From contig JAALGZ010000034.1 in NCBI GenBank assembly GCA_015227615.1, forward strand, positions 248,001 through 312,000: DNA of 64,000 bases, read 5' to 3'. Positions 51,369 through 62,364 of the stretch are shown piece by piece. Under the pieces are notes generated by a model. The model searched no databases. It was not told the DNA's origin and saw nothing but the letters and a program-made list of their open reading frames with translations. The first letter of the stretch is position 1. Every line of letters starts with the position of its first letter. This stretch comes from Labyrinthula sp. Ha. Lineage: Eukaryota; Sar; Bigyra; Labyrinthulida; Labyrinthulaceae. The translations under genes and the position numbers were made by a program.

Positions 51369-51611
51369 TTAACACAGAAACAGGTTTATTATATATTGGT
51401 TGAAGTTCGTTTTGGATATAAAAAGAAGCTTTACAGAACCATCGTCTTGTTTCCAAAAAGAAATATCGAAGTTCGATAGAAAAGAGTCTAGTTGAGTAAA
51501 AGTAACATTTTGTCTTCTAAGTAGGTCTCGGGTTTGATAAAAATTATTAAGAATCAAGTAATTCTTAATTTGATTTTGTTTACCTATTAGAAATATAGGG
51601 TTTTGACTCAT
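51369..51611 (-). CDS. Possible small ORF, 80 residues
   Basis: ATG to stop with a plausible mixed core (FYQTRDLLRRQNVTFTQLDS, FDISFWKQDDGSVKLLFISK). The open frame extends upstream as a hydrophobic stretch without ATG. No family is recognised. It may be a real short protein or chance. Confidence 0.22.
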   Translation of the reverse strand: MSQNPIFLIGKQNQIKNYLILNNFYQTRDLLRRQNVTFTQLDSFLSNFDISFWKQDDGSVKLLFISKTNFNQYIINLFLC

Positions 51612-52031
51612 AAAAAACGGTGCTAGTACTATTCTGATTATGAATTTATAATCAATAACCAGAGAAAATAGTATTAAAATACTTGATGAGTATAAGTAAC
51701 AAAAACTTCGACAAAATGTTAGAAGAAATTTAAATCTTACACAAAAAAAGTAATTATAACTCAAATCCTCGAGGAGCTCTGCTGAGGATTCTCTTCAAAT
51801 TTTCTCTGTGCTGTTTACTTTCTGTGTTGGGCATGGTCAACTAGTTCTCTCTCATTGTTACGGACACCAGTGAGGATTTAGTTAAACTTAGTTCGGTCTG
51901 TATCAACACACAACCTGATGAAATATTGATAACCTCTCCATCATTAACTTTCTCCGATTATACAACGCCTTCCCAACATTCAATTAATCTTAAGCCCTGC
52001 TACCAATCCTTCCCAATCTAATTAAATTCTC

Positions 52032-52524
52032 CCTGCTACCAGGGGTGGGAACTGATTTATTGATAATTTATCATTAAAAAGTATGCCCATGTTTTTCTTG
52101 ATGATTGTTTCTAAAAATTCCCCTACTATTTTTATTCATTAATTATAACCAATTGATTATCCATAAAAGGCTGCATCACAAGGCCCCTGGCCAAGAAATA
52201 AAAAAAAAATATTTTTGCACAATATGCAAAGCTTCAATAAATTAGCCACATGGCCCAGCCACATCATATTAACGCGTTGTTCCCATGTCATGTGGCCAGT
52301 TCCTAAAAGTTTTCATACTGTTGACAAAATAAGTAAGAAGGCTTCGACAATTTAAAGCAGGGTCGCATAGCCCATCTTCATTTTGTTAATAACTTGATAA
52401 TCAGAATGAAATCACAAACACTTGGTAAGAATCAAAATCGCAATTCCTTAATTGATAATCAGAATCAAAATGATTATCAAATAATTATTGATTAATATTT
52501 TCAAAGCACACCCCTACCTGCTAC
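52032..52524. repeat. 8-bp target-site duplication flanking the MITE
   Basis: CCTGCTAC occurs directly before the element (52032-52039) and directly after it (52517-52524). An exact 8-bp duplication is the hallmark of hAT-superfamily insertion. Confidence 0.85.
52040..52516. mobile_element. hAT-like nonautonomous element (MITE), complete 477-bp copy
   Basis: The left end is CAGGGGTGGGAACTGATT. The right end, reverse-complemented, is TAGGGGTGTGCTTTGAAA, giving short imperfect terminal inverted repeats of hAT type (YAGGGGTGkG). A perfect 8-bp duplication flanks it. Subterminal regions carry repeated GATAATCA/TGATTATC words. The core holds GGCC-rich motifs such as GGCCCCTGGCC and CATGGCCCAGCC. 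There is no ORF, so any transposase must come from elsewhere. The intact duplication suggests it is the youngest of the copies seen here. Confidence 0.88.
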
Positions 52525-54678
52525 AGAATGTTTCTTCCCCAGTTGCCTGTCATTGGGTTTCGCTAGTTACGGGTACTAATGATTTAACACCTGCCGCATC
52601 CAAATATTGACTTAACCCTGGAATTAAATTTCTGCAACAGTGAAGTCTAAGAGGCTGTCTCTTTCCTTTTGTAAGTTTCCTGGTTTATCCATCTTCTCCC
52701 TGGTAGCCCCGGGTAGCCCTCATGGAGCGTTACAGTCTATTTAGTTACTGTTTCTCAGACAACATTAACTTTTTAGATACATAAACTCAACCAATTCAGC
52801 TGCGACAAGTTGCCTAGCCATTAGTTAGCCTAGAAAAACCTCCTCCTAATGTAGTTGCTCTTTTCCGATACCAAAGTTATTTTTAATGGTTGACTTCTCA
52901 TCTTAACTGTTTTAGTGGCGCAACAACTACTGAAAAACCTGTATGGCTAGCAGCAGGGAGCTCAATTCGCCTGGTTTTCTTCATAACAAAGCCTGCGATG
53001 AAATTTCTTGAGGAGTTTTCATATTCATTGGATCTGCATTGTGCTTTGAAGGACTGCTTGTCTTGACTTTCTATTAGAATCCCCCCGGGTTCACAAAATA
53101 CTCATTTGTATTTTCTAATGTGCCAAGGGCCATCCTTCTCTTTGGTCTATTTACTTAGCATATGACTTTTTGGAAATGAAAAACTAGTTCTTTGGTATTT
53201 TATGCTAACTGAAGACAGCTATAGAATAAATTAAGAGAAACTTGTTGGAAGAACAGACTCAAGGTTCCCAACTTTCTTCGGTAGAGCATTTCTATGTAGA
53301 TAGAAGCCCTTAGCTACATAATTTATGCTCTTAGTTAATTTTTTTTTTAATTTGTTACTGGATCTACTATTACGAACTTGTTTACTATGCAAGTGTTTCT
53401 TTCATCGGAGAATACTGTCTTCACTGTCATTTCACACTGGGCTTAAACGATGTTACTTCTATATATGCGGGGAGCTTTAAGATTCCTTTTGTTGCAGTAG
53501 AACCGGCAGAGTTCTTGCAAAACTAAGTATCTTTTAACCTAACTACCTTAAATGTCTTAGTTGCGCTAACTAGTTATTTGCTGTTTTCCCTGCCAATATT
53601 AACCTTCACTTAAGTATTAAAAACGGAGTAGAATTTCATAGAAATTTGATAACCTCAAAATGAACTAGGAAGAAGCTTTAGTTAATACAACTAGACCCTT
53701 CTTATCATGTACAAGCTAGTAAGGATTTTAATTTGAAGCCAGGCTTGCCTAAGAGGGCTTCGAACTAGGCATAATAAGCTACAAAGATTACTACCCTCTA
53801 ATTTTGGTTAAGCCTTGTACATATTGAGTGCATAAACTCCTTCTTTCCAATTCTAGGCAATAAATCTCTTCAGTCTTAAGCTGTTCCAGCTGAGTCTCCA
53901 AAGCAACATTACCTCCAAACCTGAGCGATGCTTCAACAAGACATATATTATTACTACCAGATAACAGAAATATAATTATAGCAGTAAACCACTAACCCCG
54001 GATCAATCCATAAACTTCTTGTGCAAAATGATGTTGTAACTCTCCTCCTGCGCTTTTTATAGGACAGGATAATTCTCCGTAATAGTGTTTTAAGGACATC
54101 CATAGAAGCATTACTTCTTAGCAAAACTTAAAGAAAAACTGAGCTAAGCATGCGCACAATAGGTTTGGCCATCCATTTAAATGTACTCTCTCAGAGAACA
54201 AATAATGACCCTGCACATAAGTGTGCTGCATGATTCGGTAGCTAACCGAAACCAGAACCTGTAAATTTAATACTGCAGGAACGATGCCAGCTTTAAATAA
54301 AGATATATATGTTTCCATTATTTTACCAGCCCACGTTAAAATATTATATTTTTATTAGCACACACAGAAATATACGAACATTCTCTAGTGAGTTTAGTTT
54401 TTTGCAGAACTCTACTAGCTCCTTCAATGTTGAAGCATAACCAGGTGACTTAGCTTAATTCTGAACACTAGTACCAAACAACTGAAAATCATGCTCTAAG
54501 AAAAGAACAACTGCCTAAATATCTACAAAACAATCACGGTGACTTAAATGTCTTAAAGCCGTAAAAAAGGCGAACTCAGCGTATAGTTCTCAAACAAGAA
54601 GGAAAAATACATTCGTCCCAGGAGCAAATCGTTATTCAAAAGAACATGTAGTCAAATATACCATACCTAGAATCGTGG

Positions 54679-56795
54679 TTAAACAGAAGGATAATTAGTT
54701 GGAAAATTTGTTGGATAACTTGTTGGAAATGAGGTTGGATTTTCTGTTGGAAAATTAGTAGGAAATTTTGTTGGATTATCTGTAGGAAACTCGGTTGGAA
54801 ATTTGGTGGGGAATTCTGTTGGGTAAGATGTTGGAATATCGGTTGGAAACTCAGTTGGGAATTTTGTGGGTGATCGTGTTGTAGGAAACTGAGTTGGATA
54901 CTTAGTTGGAAATGGTGTTGGAGAATCTGTTGGAAAATCAGTTGGAAATTTTGTTGGAGACCTAGTAGTTGGAAATTTTGTTGGGTACTTGGTGGGAAAA
55001 GGGGTTGGTGTATCTGTGGGAAAATCAGTAGGAAATTTTGTTGGATATCGAGTGGTAGGAAACTTTGTTGGGTATTTGGTTGGAAAAGGAGTAGGATTAT
55101 CGGTTGGAAAATCTGTAGGAAAGTTTGTTGGATTTCTAGTGGGAAACAAGGTTGGGGATTCTGTGGGGAAATGTGTCGGGAATTGAGTTGGGCTTCTAGT
55201 CGGATAAGCAGTTGGACTCACTGTTGGATTTTGCGTCGGAAAGTCTGTGGGACTATTCGTTGGTACTTCTGATGGGAACTTGGTAGGTGATCGTGAAGGG
55301 AATGGAGTCGGAGTTTCTGTAGGTCTTTTTGTTGGAAACGGAGTGGGTGTCCTTGTTGGGTAAAATGTGGGATTCGGAGTAGGAAATTCAGTGGGAAACG
55401 GTGTGGGTTGAGTTGGATCGAAGTCGCCATTATTTGGTAGACATAGGCCACACGTCAAAGGACAGACTTTTTGGATATACGTATTATAACACATATTTTC
55501 AAGATCTGTGCAAGGCTGAAGCGTCTCATCGCCGTCATCTGTATATACACCTGTGTCTTCTTCATCTTCACAAATATATAAACTGAAAGAGCTACATTCA
55601 AAATCTTTTCCGACTCTTTGAATTTCTTCGCACACTTCTTCTTTTCGATTTGGGTTAAACTGATATCTATTCTGATAAAGTCCACTACCCTAAAAAATAA
55701 AGTTAAAAAGTACCATCTACATAATCCATTATTCCTAAAAACTAAGAAAAAGTTACTAATCATACCTCCAGTTGTACCCACCCCATTTTCAAAGCTGTGA
55801 TGGGCACCAAACAGATGTCCTACCTCATGAGCAAAGGTGAGCCAGGTTCGTGTGCTGCGAAAGTGACTCAAAGCAGTATTTCTTCTATCTATGCAAAGAC
55901 CACCAACGTGAGCAACTCCAGAAGCATCTGACCCGGTAGTTGTTTTTTCCTCTTCAAAGTCGTACTCCAAACAATCCGTAATCAACATCCAAAGCCCTTG
56001 AAAACTTGGTTTTGTAAATTGAGCAAATTTAGTCAGCTCATTGCTAATCGAAGAGTTACAAGTAAAATCAAAATCATCTGCTCTATATTCTGTAAATATA
56101 TCAGCAACAACAAGCTCAATATTCAGTTGGGTAACAAAAATTATGTTTGTTTTAGCAACAAAATCTTCAACCTCTCTATACATTCGTTCAAGACTTGATT
56201 TATAAACCAACCTCTTATCCACAGCAACTCCAATACGGAGTTCCTGGCCATATTCTTGACCAGTATAACAGTGTTCAAATACTTCAGTCGCTTGAAGACT
56301 TCGCAGTGCATGATGGGTTTCAGTTTGCGGCAGTATATAGTCTTCACCATAATGTTCATTTAAGGCATCAATTTCTATTCTAACTTTGAATGGATCGAAG
56401 CCCCAAAAAGAGATAAAAGTGGGAGTTCGTAGAATGCTATTTGTGACTGGGAAGAAAAACGCTCCTGAAAATTGGTTATTTTCAATATTTTCCAAAAGCA
56501 GAAATGCTTTCTTGTTATAGCTCTGCAGGAAAGTTAAACTAAATTTATTATTCTTATTCATATTAATTGGATAGACACTATCAAGGATAGGAGATTTTTG
56601 TGGAAGAAAAAGTTCACATAACTCATATTCTTCTTGAGCAAACAAACAAAACGAAACACTCCCATTGTTGAAGTTGCGCCAAGAATAACTTGTTTCTGTT
56701 ATATTGAGAATATCCAAGGCAAGAACCCCAGAAAAAACACAAAACAAATACAATATATCAACAACATTAACATTATAGTAAAGGTTTTTCATCAT
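54679..56795 (-). CDS. Secreted zinc metalloprotease (HExxHxxGxxH) with ShK-like module and Pro-Thr-rich tail
   Basis: Three exons (56795-55766, a 14-nt micro-exon at 55734-55721, 55689-54679) splice to 684 residues. A signal peptide is likely within residues 1-27 (ILYLFCVFSGVLA). A prodomain is followed by a metzincin catalytic domain of the M12B/reprolysin type, with the zinc motif TFAHEVGHLFGAHH near 320-333. The Met-turn GGIMDY is restored only by splicing in the micro-exon. Next come a Cys-rich segment and a ShKT-like module (CTDLENMCYNTYIQKVCPLT then CGLC). Finally there are about 245 residues of Pro-Thr repeats, probably O-glycosylated stalk or wall-anchoring sequence. No membrane anchor follows. 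Such architectures occur in algae and stramenopiles. It starts 137 bp from the divergent MPP10 gene. Substrate unknown. Confidence 0.9.
54682..55416 (-). repeat. Pro-Thr minisatellite within the metalloprotease gene
   Basis: About 245 residues of x-P-T-x-F-P-T repeats. Inside it, 54838-55098 is a higher-order repeat of three near-identical 87-bp (29-residue) units, each containing PTPFPTKYPTKFPTTR-type sequence followed by SPTKFPTDFPTD-type sequence. The double T in FPTTR marks each unit. Confidence 0.9.
55690..55720 (-). other. 31-nt intron in the metalloprotease gene, phase 0
   Basis: On the minus strand it begins GTAGATGGTA and ends TATTTTTTAG, with a TTTTTAAC branch-like site. Splicing joins IMDY to GSGLYQNR. 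The competing donor seven bases downstream would give a stop after the junction, so it is rejected. Confidence 0.85.
55721..55734 (-). other. 14-nt micro-exon encoding the Met-turn
   Basis: The exon reads GAATAATGGATTAT on the minus strand, between two 31-nt introns. With the preceding G it encodes Gly-Ile-Met-Asp-Tyr, the conserved Met-turn that follows the zinc motif in this protease family. Frame is kept only with both introns removed. Confidence 0.85.
55735..55765 (-). other. 31-nt intron in the metalloprotease gene, phase 1
   Basis: On the minus strand it begins GTATGATTAG and ends TTAGTTTTTAG. An internal TTAG eight bases upstream of the true acceptor would break the frame. It follows the segment GVGTTGG just after the zinc-binding motif. 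Confidence 0.88.
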
Positions 56796-56932
56796 CCTTA
56801 GTTTCTATGCCCAATTCAGTGTGTTCAACAAACGTTTCGATTCTTCTCTCATCCTGCTGCACAAAAACATAATATGATAAAATGCCATATTCAGGCAGTC
56901 TGTCCTTTTGAGACATCATTCTTGGCTCAACC
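56796..56932. promoter_or_regulatory. 137-bp divergent promoter between metalloprotease and MPP10
   Basis: Start codons point away from each other. A CCAAT box lies at 56811-56815 on the + strand. No TATA box is evident. Confidence 0.4.
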
Positions 56933-58756
56933 ATGGAATTGGAATATAAACGGACAGGTTTCTCTCAAATGGAGTTGGATGATAATGTTGAGAAAATGAA
57001 CTCCTCATTGAAAGAAATGTTTATTGAGTCTAAGAAGGAACATAGTAATGAATATCAGTCAGGAGTTGATTATGATGAAGAAATGTTGGATGTTCTCGAC
57101 AGAGAACAGTTGTGGTGCTATATTGATGCCAACAATAAGAGCCATGAAGAGTATATCAAGGGTTTAATGTTGCAGCTTCAAGATTTTATCGAGGGAGTTG
57201 AGCCTACGGTAGATAAAGGTATTGATGACAATTCAAACGAACCTGTGGAGGATGGCTCTGACTCTATTGGCTCATCTGACTCAGAAAAAGATGACCAAGT
57301 GTTGTATGGAAGAAAATATGAGCCAAGCTACTTGGATCAGATCACAGAAGATGTGACTGATTCTATTGAATCTGAGGATGATAAAGACAGTTTGAATGAT
57401 AGATTTTACAAAGTTAGTCAGTTTGAGGGTTTTGCTACTGGGATGGAAGAAGCAGTCATGAATCAGGAAGAATTAAAAGAAATATATGAAAACGAGAGAA
57501 AACACATGGACACGGATGAGGAAGATGAGGATGAATGGGCTTATGATGAGTTTGATCTAGCAGTCACTGATGATGATGAAGCCGTGGACATCAAATATAA
57601 TGATTTCTTTGTTGCTAAGAAGAAGAAACCGGACACCCTTTCGAAAACCACGAGGAGGGTTCAGTTTAATGATGATGCGTCTAATAATGAATATTATAAA
57701 GAGAATAAGGAAGAAAAGAATCTTGAGGGCAGTTCTTCAGAACAACAAAATGGAGAGAATCTCCATGATGACGAGAAGTCCACCGCTGTGAAAACTGATC
57801 ATGAAAAGAAACAGGATGAACTTTTGAAACGAATCCAAAGCTTAGAGAATAAAAGTATTTCACAGAAAGAATGGAACCTGAGGGGGGAAACTAGATCCCT
57901 TAGTAGACCAGAAAATAGTTTATTGGAACAAGGTGACATGGAAGTCAATTATGTCATGAATTCTGCTCCAATAATGAATCAAGAACAGACAGATGATTTT
58001 GAGGAGTTAATAAAAAAAAGGATTTGTACTCATGATTATGATGACGTGGAAAGAAAGTTTACAAGGACACAAGCGCAATTGAGGAAAGACGTCGATGATC
58101 AAAAATTAGAAGATGAATTAGGAAAGAAGTCAGCGTATGGTCTTGCCGAGGTTTATGAACGCGATTATGCAGAGAATACACTTGGTGTCAAATCTAAAGA
58201 AGATGTGAAGATTGAAAAACAACGGCATAAAGTAAAGGATATGTTCTCTAAAGTTATGTACAAGTTGGATTCACTCAGCAGTTTTTACTTCGTTCCAAAA
58301 CCTGTTGCTAGTCTCAATAAGCTGCAAGCTCGTGAAAAAACAACAGCAGCTGCTGATTTGGAAGATAAGATCCCTGTTTATCAATCAGTTTCTACTGCAA
58401 AAACACCAGAAGAACTAATAGAAGGCAAGAGTGGTGTAAGGGGCGTCCTAAAGACTTCTGAAGAAAAAACACAAGAAGAGAGAAGGCGAGAACGAAGAGA
58501 TAAAAAACGTTTAAAACGTAAACTTAGATATATGAGGCAACGAGAAGACCGTATTATAGATCACCTTAACCCCGGTTTAGGCAACAAATATGCCAAGCAA
58601 AACATGCGGAAGAAATTAAAGGGAGCTGATGATCGGCTTCCAGAGAAACTCACAAACTCATCAAAGTTTTTTGCCTCAATTCAAAATGAAATATCTGAGG
58701 CCAAGAAAAGCACTCACCACATAACTGAAACCAAGAAGAAAAACTTTAAATTGTAG
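56933..58756 (+). CDS. MPP10: MPP10, U3 snoRNP component of the small-subunit processome
   Basis: MPP10 (MPHOSPH10) binds Imp3 and Imp4 in the nucleolar SSU processome and is needed for early 18S pre-rRNA cleavages. The 607-residue length suits the family (yeast 593). The N-terminal half is acidic and disordered (SIGSSDSEKDDQ, DTDEEDEDEWAYDEFD). The conserved block starts near residue 310 with SISQKEWNLRGETRSLSRPE, then NSLLEQGDMEVNYVMNSAP, DDFEELIKKRICTHDYDDVE, GLAEVYERDYAENTLG and LDSLSSFYFVPKP. Further conserved Ile-Pro/PEEL segments follow, and then a strongly basic region (RRRERRDKKRLKRKLRYMRQ). The tail is Lys-rich. One exon. It starts at the first ATG, divergent from the metalloprotease. 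Confidence 0.95.
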   Translation: MELEYKRTGFSQMELDDNVEKMNSSLKEMFIESKKEHSNEYQSGVDYDEEMLDVLDREQLWCYIDANNKSHEEYIKGLMLQLQDFIEGVEPTVDKGIDDNSNEPVEDGSDSIGSSDSEKDDQVLYGRKYEPSYLDQITEDVTDSIESEDDKDSLNDRFYKVSQFEGFATGMEEAVMNQEELKEIYENERKHMDTDEEDEDEWAYDEFDLAVTDDDEAVDIKYNDFFVAKKKKPDTLSKTTRRVQFNDDASNNEYYKENKEEKNLEGSSSEQQNGENLHDDEKSTAVKTDHEKKQDELLKRIQSLENKSISQKEWNLRGETRSLSRPENSLLEQGDMEVNYVMNSAPIMNQEQTDDFEELIKKRICTHDYDDVERKFTRTQAQLRKDVDDQKLEDELGKKSAYGLAEVYERDYAENTLGVKSKEDVKIEKQRHKVKDMFSKVMYKLDSLSSFYFVPKPVASLNKLQAREKTTAAADLEDKIPVYQSVSTAKTPEELIEGKSGVRGVLKTSEEKTQEERRRERRDKKRLKRKLRYMRQREDRIIDHLNPGLGNKYAKQNMRKKLKGADDRLPEKLTNSSKFFASIQNEISEAKKSTHHITETKKKNFKL

Positions 58757-61700
58757 GTTCACATTTCTCTGCTGAGTAGAATCAGCTAGTGGTGTGTATA
58801 ATTTGGTTGAGCGATTCTTCGAGAGCCGACAAATGTTTTAGCTTAACTGCTGGAGTTTTTGCAGTTAGCTCATAATGTAAAGGTCGACCTAGTTCATGGA
58901 AAGTCTTCCTAAAGCGATTTATGTACGCAACCCTATGAGTCTTTGTATATTAAGTTAAGGCTACCATTTTCTCAGTAGAAATGCAGTTGGTGTGAAGGCC
59001 TGAATTTAATTCGCCTATGGTTTAGTAGTCCTTTCATGTTTTCAAAAGCTTTACTAGAAATTAAATCACAAGATTGTTTACTTTTCCCAGCTTAAACATA
59101 TACATGATGTTATTTATGTTTTGTTGGTTTTGTAAATAAAACTTCGGTTAAGTGTATAAATAAAACTAGACTGGGCTATTTTCTAGGGATACTCATATTT
59201 AACTATATTCTAATACATGTGATTAACCCTTTTCATTTAGCATTCTAAACACAAATTTTAATAAATTGTTTTGAGCAATATGTCTTCGAAGTTTTCTTCA
59301 TTGCACCTATTATCCATAGCAGATGTTTCAAGACTACCTTTCTAGAGTATCTTCTACCTGTCAGTATTAAGTCTTAGTGATAGGTTAAGCAATAATGCAC
59401 CCTTGGGCATTTTAATACAATTGTATACAACAGGGTTGGTTTCTGCAGCTTTAACTGCTACGCAATACTGCCACTAAGTTCTCAGGACAATACTCTTTGG
59501 CATTTTGTAGTCCATATTTGTGAATCTCTGGGGTTTTCATGCTACTAAGATCTGAAGGTGTTCATGACAATTCCACTAAGAAAGGTTCCCAGGTAGTCAA
59601 ACTTCGTTGTTGTACGTTAGTAGAGACCAAAGTCGTTTTCCAAGATGGTACAGAGAAATTATATCTTACATAACTTATGTGCGAGGGATCATAAAGCAAA
59701 TCCCTTTTTTTCTTGTTTATTCGTATACTCTAGTTCTCTTTTCCCACTGAACTACACATTCCCAGGCAAATTAAAGAAACCCAAAAATATCTCTCTCCCA
59801 AATCAAGGAATATATGTTTTTTTAAGAACCCACCCACACGGCATGAGTTCCATCTACACTGAATTCATGTGTTTCTACAGAACATCACTACCAACAAAAA
59901 TATATCTGTTGCCTGTCCAGGTTGGATATCACATAAGGGGGCCACCCATCAGCATTTGAGTACCGGCAAATAGGGGTACAGAACGGTGCAAAAGCCTAAT
60001 CAATGTCTTAATATGCCTCAAGATCTTCCAAAGTTAACAGACAGTCTGAAGAACTGATCTGAGATCTCATCCTGAACTCTTTAAAGTACCCCAAAGACAA
60101 AATACTTTGTGACCATAATTTTAGGAATTGGGGTCTTAGTTGAAATAGTCCTTTCGATGGTTTAGTTGCAGTCTCTGGAATATAAGAAGAAATTGGCTCC
60201 CCAGTAAGTATGCGCAGAAAAAAATCTATGGTCAACAGGTTTTTCTATTCTTTCTGTTGCTCATTACCAAAATTGTGACTTTACTGCTAGTCAAATGTTA
60301 TAGATATTGTTTTGATTGCCATTGATCATCAAAAATGAATAGGAACTCAAGATGAAAAAACCTTTTCAACTTAGACAGTACAAAGATATTCAACACCTGA
60401 GCAAGCTTTTCATGCAATAATCAACGAGCAGGCTGCATTTGGACCATCAGACCAAGTTTTCTAAGGTTTTCATATGGTGGAGGAATGGAATGATTAATAG
60501 TGGGTTCTGTGGTCCTGTTTATTTTCGATAATATAATAATATGCATAATAACTCCGCAGAAACAGGGAATAATTACTAATTCTGGATGATGCTAGAGATG
60601 TTGCTTTCCATGAGATAAGAAACAACGTATGCTATGGGTACACCTAGCCCACAGCTAGTCTCGTCCTCTGTAACAGGTGGCACTATCGTAGACTATTTTT
60701 CGGTAATTTAAAGCATTGGTTTTGGAGTTAGGCATCGGATTTGATAATAATTTTCAAATTTTATTTCTTAGTTGTTTTTATTCTGATTATCAATAACAGA
60801 GTCGGAATTTTGATTCGTGTCAATTAATTCTGATTCTAATCTTGTTATATATTCATTATCAATGTTGGCATATAATCTTCTTGCCAATATTACTGGTTAT
60901 CGACTAGGAACATATGAGCAGTAAATTTATTGTTAAATTATGAACATATCAAATCGAACACTTAGTTGGAGGTGTGTCATTCTTCTTCGTTGCAATTGCA
61001 ATTAGGTTTCACTATCTATAGGGTTAGAGCTTTTGCTTAACTTTATTCAACATCAGCAAAAATACACGAAAGATTTTTCTTGGCACTACTAACGTTAAGT
61101 TTGTGTTCCATGCCGTACTAACCTCACGTTTTCGTAAGTTCACAACGTTTTGAAAGTTTGAGTTTGCCACACATAACTGTGGAGCTCCTACCCCAATTAA
61201 TGTTGCAAAAATGGTTAGAAGCAACCAACAGATGCACTGAGCAAAGAAAACTTATACTATGAGAATGTAGACGTTGTCATTACTTAACATGTCGTCACTT
61301 ACCTTACAAGTTTTTTTTTCTTGTAGCTATAGCTCTTCGTAGCCTACTAATCTTTGTTTCGTGCAACTTAAAACTAAGTTGAGCTAATAATAACCCTTAT
61401 GTTAATGTAGTAGGGACGTGTAACTGAGTTGTTGTCTTGTATTTTCATATTCCTAGGAATTCCCGAAGGAGTTGGCTTAGTTTGATCACCGTGTTAAGTT
61501 AGAGTTTTCTTGTACTAGCTGAAACCGGTAATAATATTACAATTCGGGAAAATTAAGACCGAAATACTCCGCTTGAAATAATAGAAGTTATGACATAGTT
61601 GGTCCACAGAAACCGAACAATGAAAAAAAAATATTATGCTTTGGAATGATAATTCCCGAAAGATTTCGATTCTTCTCAAAATCTATAGGAATATCTTCCA

Positions 61701-62364
61701 TTGTTTGCCAACACCGACGACATATCGACCCAAATATGCTCACATGGTGTTCCTTAAAAATATATCTGGGGACCCAAGATGATACTACTATGAACTAGTT
61801 ATTCTTTTATTGTGAATACTTTAGTGCTTAGCTATTAACCTTAAGTGGAGTAACTATGGTTTTCACTGGAACATATGCCTTGAACCCGAGAAACATATAT
61901 ATTAATATCCATGTACAAGTCTCAACAACAACTTTATTAAAAAAGATTTTCCAGTGGGCAATACATCAACTAGTTCTTTTCCGAATATAATTTTGTTTTA
62001 TGGTTCGCTCCCTCAAGTAGGAGTTCCTGAAAAGTACAATATGCCGAGATGAAAAAGCTGAAGTGCCTTATCTTTCCTCAGAACTAAAGTAAAAAGCTAA
62101 CATTATTAGTTTTTATATTTTCGCATAAAAAGTATCAAGAGTTTTATTAATTGACTGGTTTATTGGTATGAAAATACTATGTTGCCCTCACTCGAATATC
62201 AAATGAGGTGTCTACGGTCTACCCGAAAAACAAAATGATTTAGAGTACCGATTTTTAGTCGGGAACCTTTCCCGTATATTGAATTATAATATTATTGGAA
62301 CGAATTTCTGCTATTTGATTCCGAATTGTCCGAAATAAACAAGTATTGACAACTGTTAAGTCAG
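58757..62364. other. Gene-free region of about 3.6 kb with a MITE fragment
   Basis: Contains the truncated MITE at about 60729-60870. An ATG frame of 104 codons at 59645-59959 and others of 66-75 codons lack recognisable content and are not called. Confidence 0.5.
60729..60870. mobile_element. Truncated/decayed end of the hAT-like MITE family
   Basis: Begins TAGGCATCGGATTTGATAAT, close to the left end of the 21729 copy (TAGGGGTCGGATTTGG). It continues with ATTCTGATTATCAATAAC and TTTTGATTCGTGTCAATT, matching the subterminal words of the complete copy. The GGCC-rich core and the other end are missing. Confidence 0.5.

Larger units (their letters stand above)
50636..54678. other. Gene-free region of about 4 kb with one complete MITE
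   Basis: Holds the 477-bp hAT-like element at 52040-52516. A minus-strand ORF at 51369-51611 (80 residues) is listed separately with low confidence. No other gene is supported. Confidence 0.5.

Noticed and set aside
54989-55186. Plus-strand ORF rich in Val-Gly repeats
   Set aside because: It is the antisense translation of the Pro-Thr repeat array.
55690-55713. A 24-nt intron with a 21-nt upstream exon in the metalloprotease
   Set aside because: This donor choice gives an in-frame stop right after the junction. The donor seven bases upstream gives a 31-nt intron and keeps the frame.
59645-59959. 104-codon ATG ORF in the desert downstream of MPP10
   Set aside because: No domain, a composition like chance translation of AT-rich DNA, and no supporting neighbour or splice signals.
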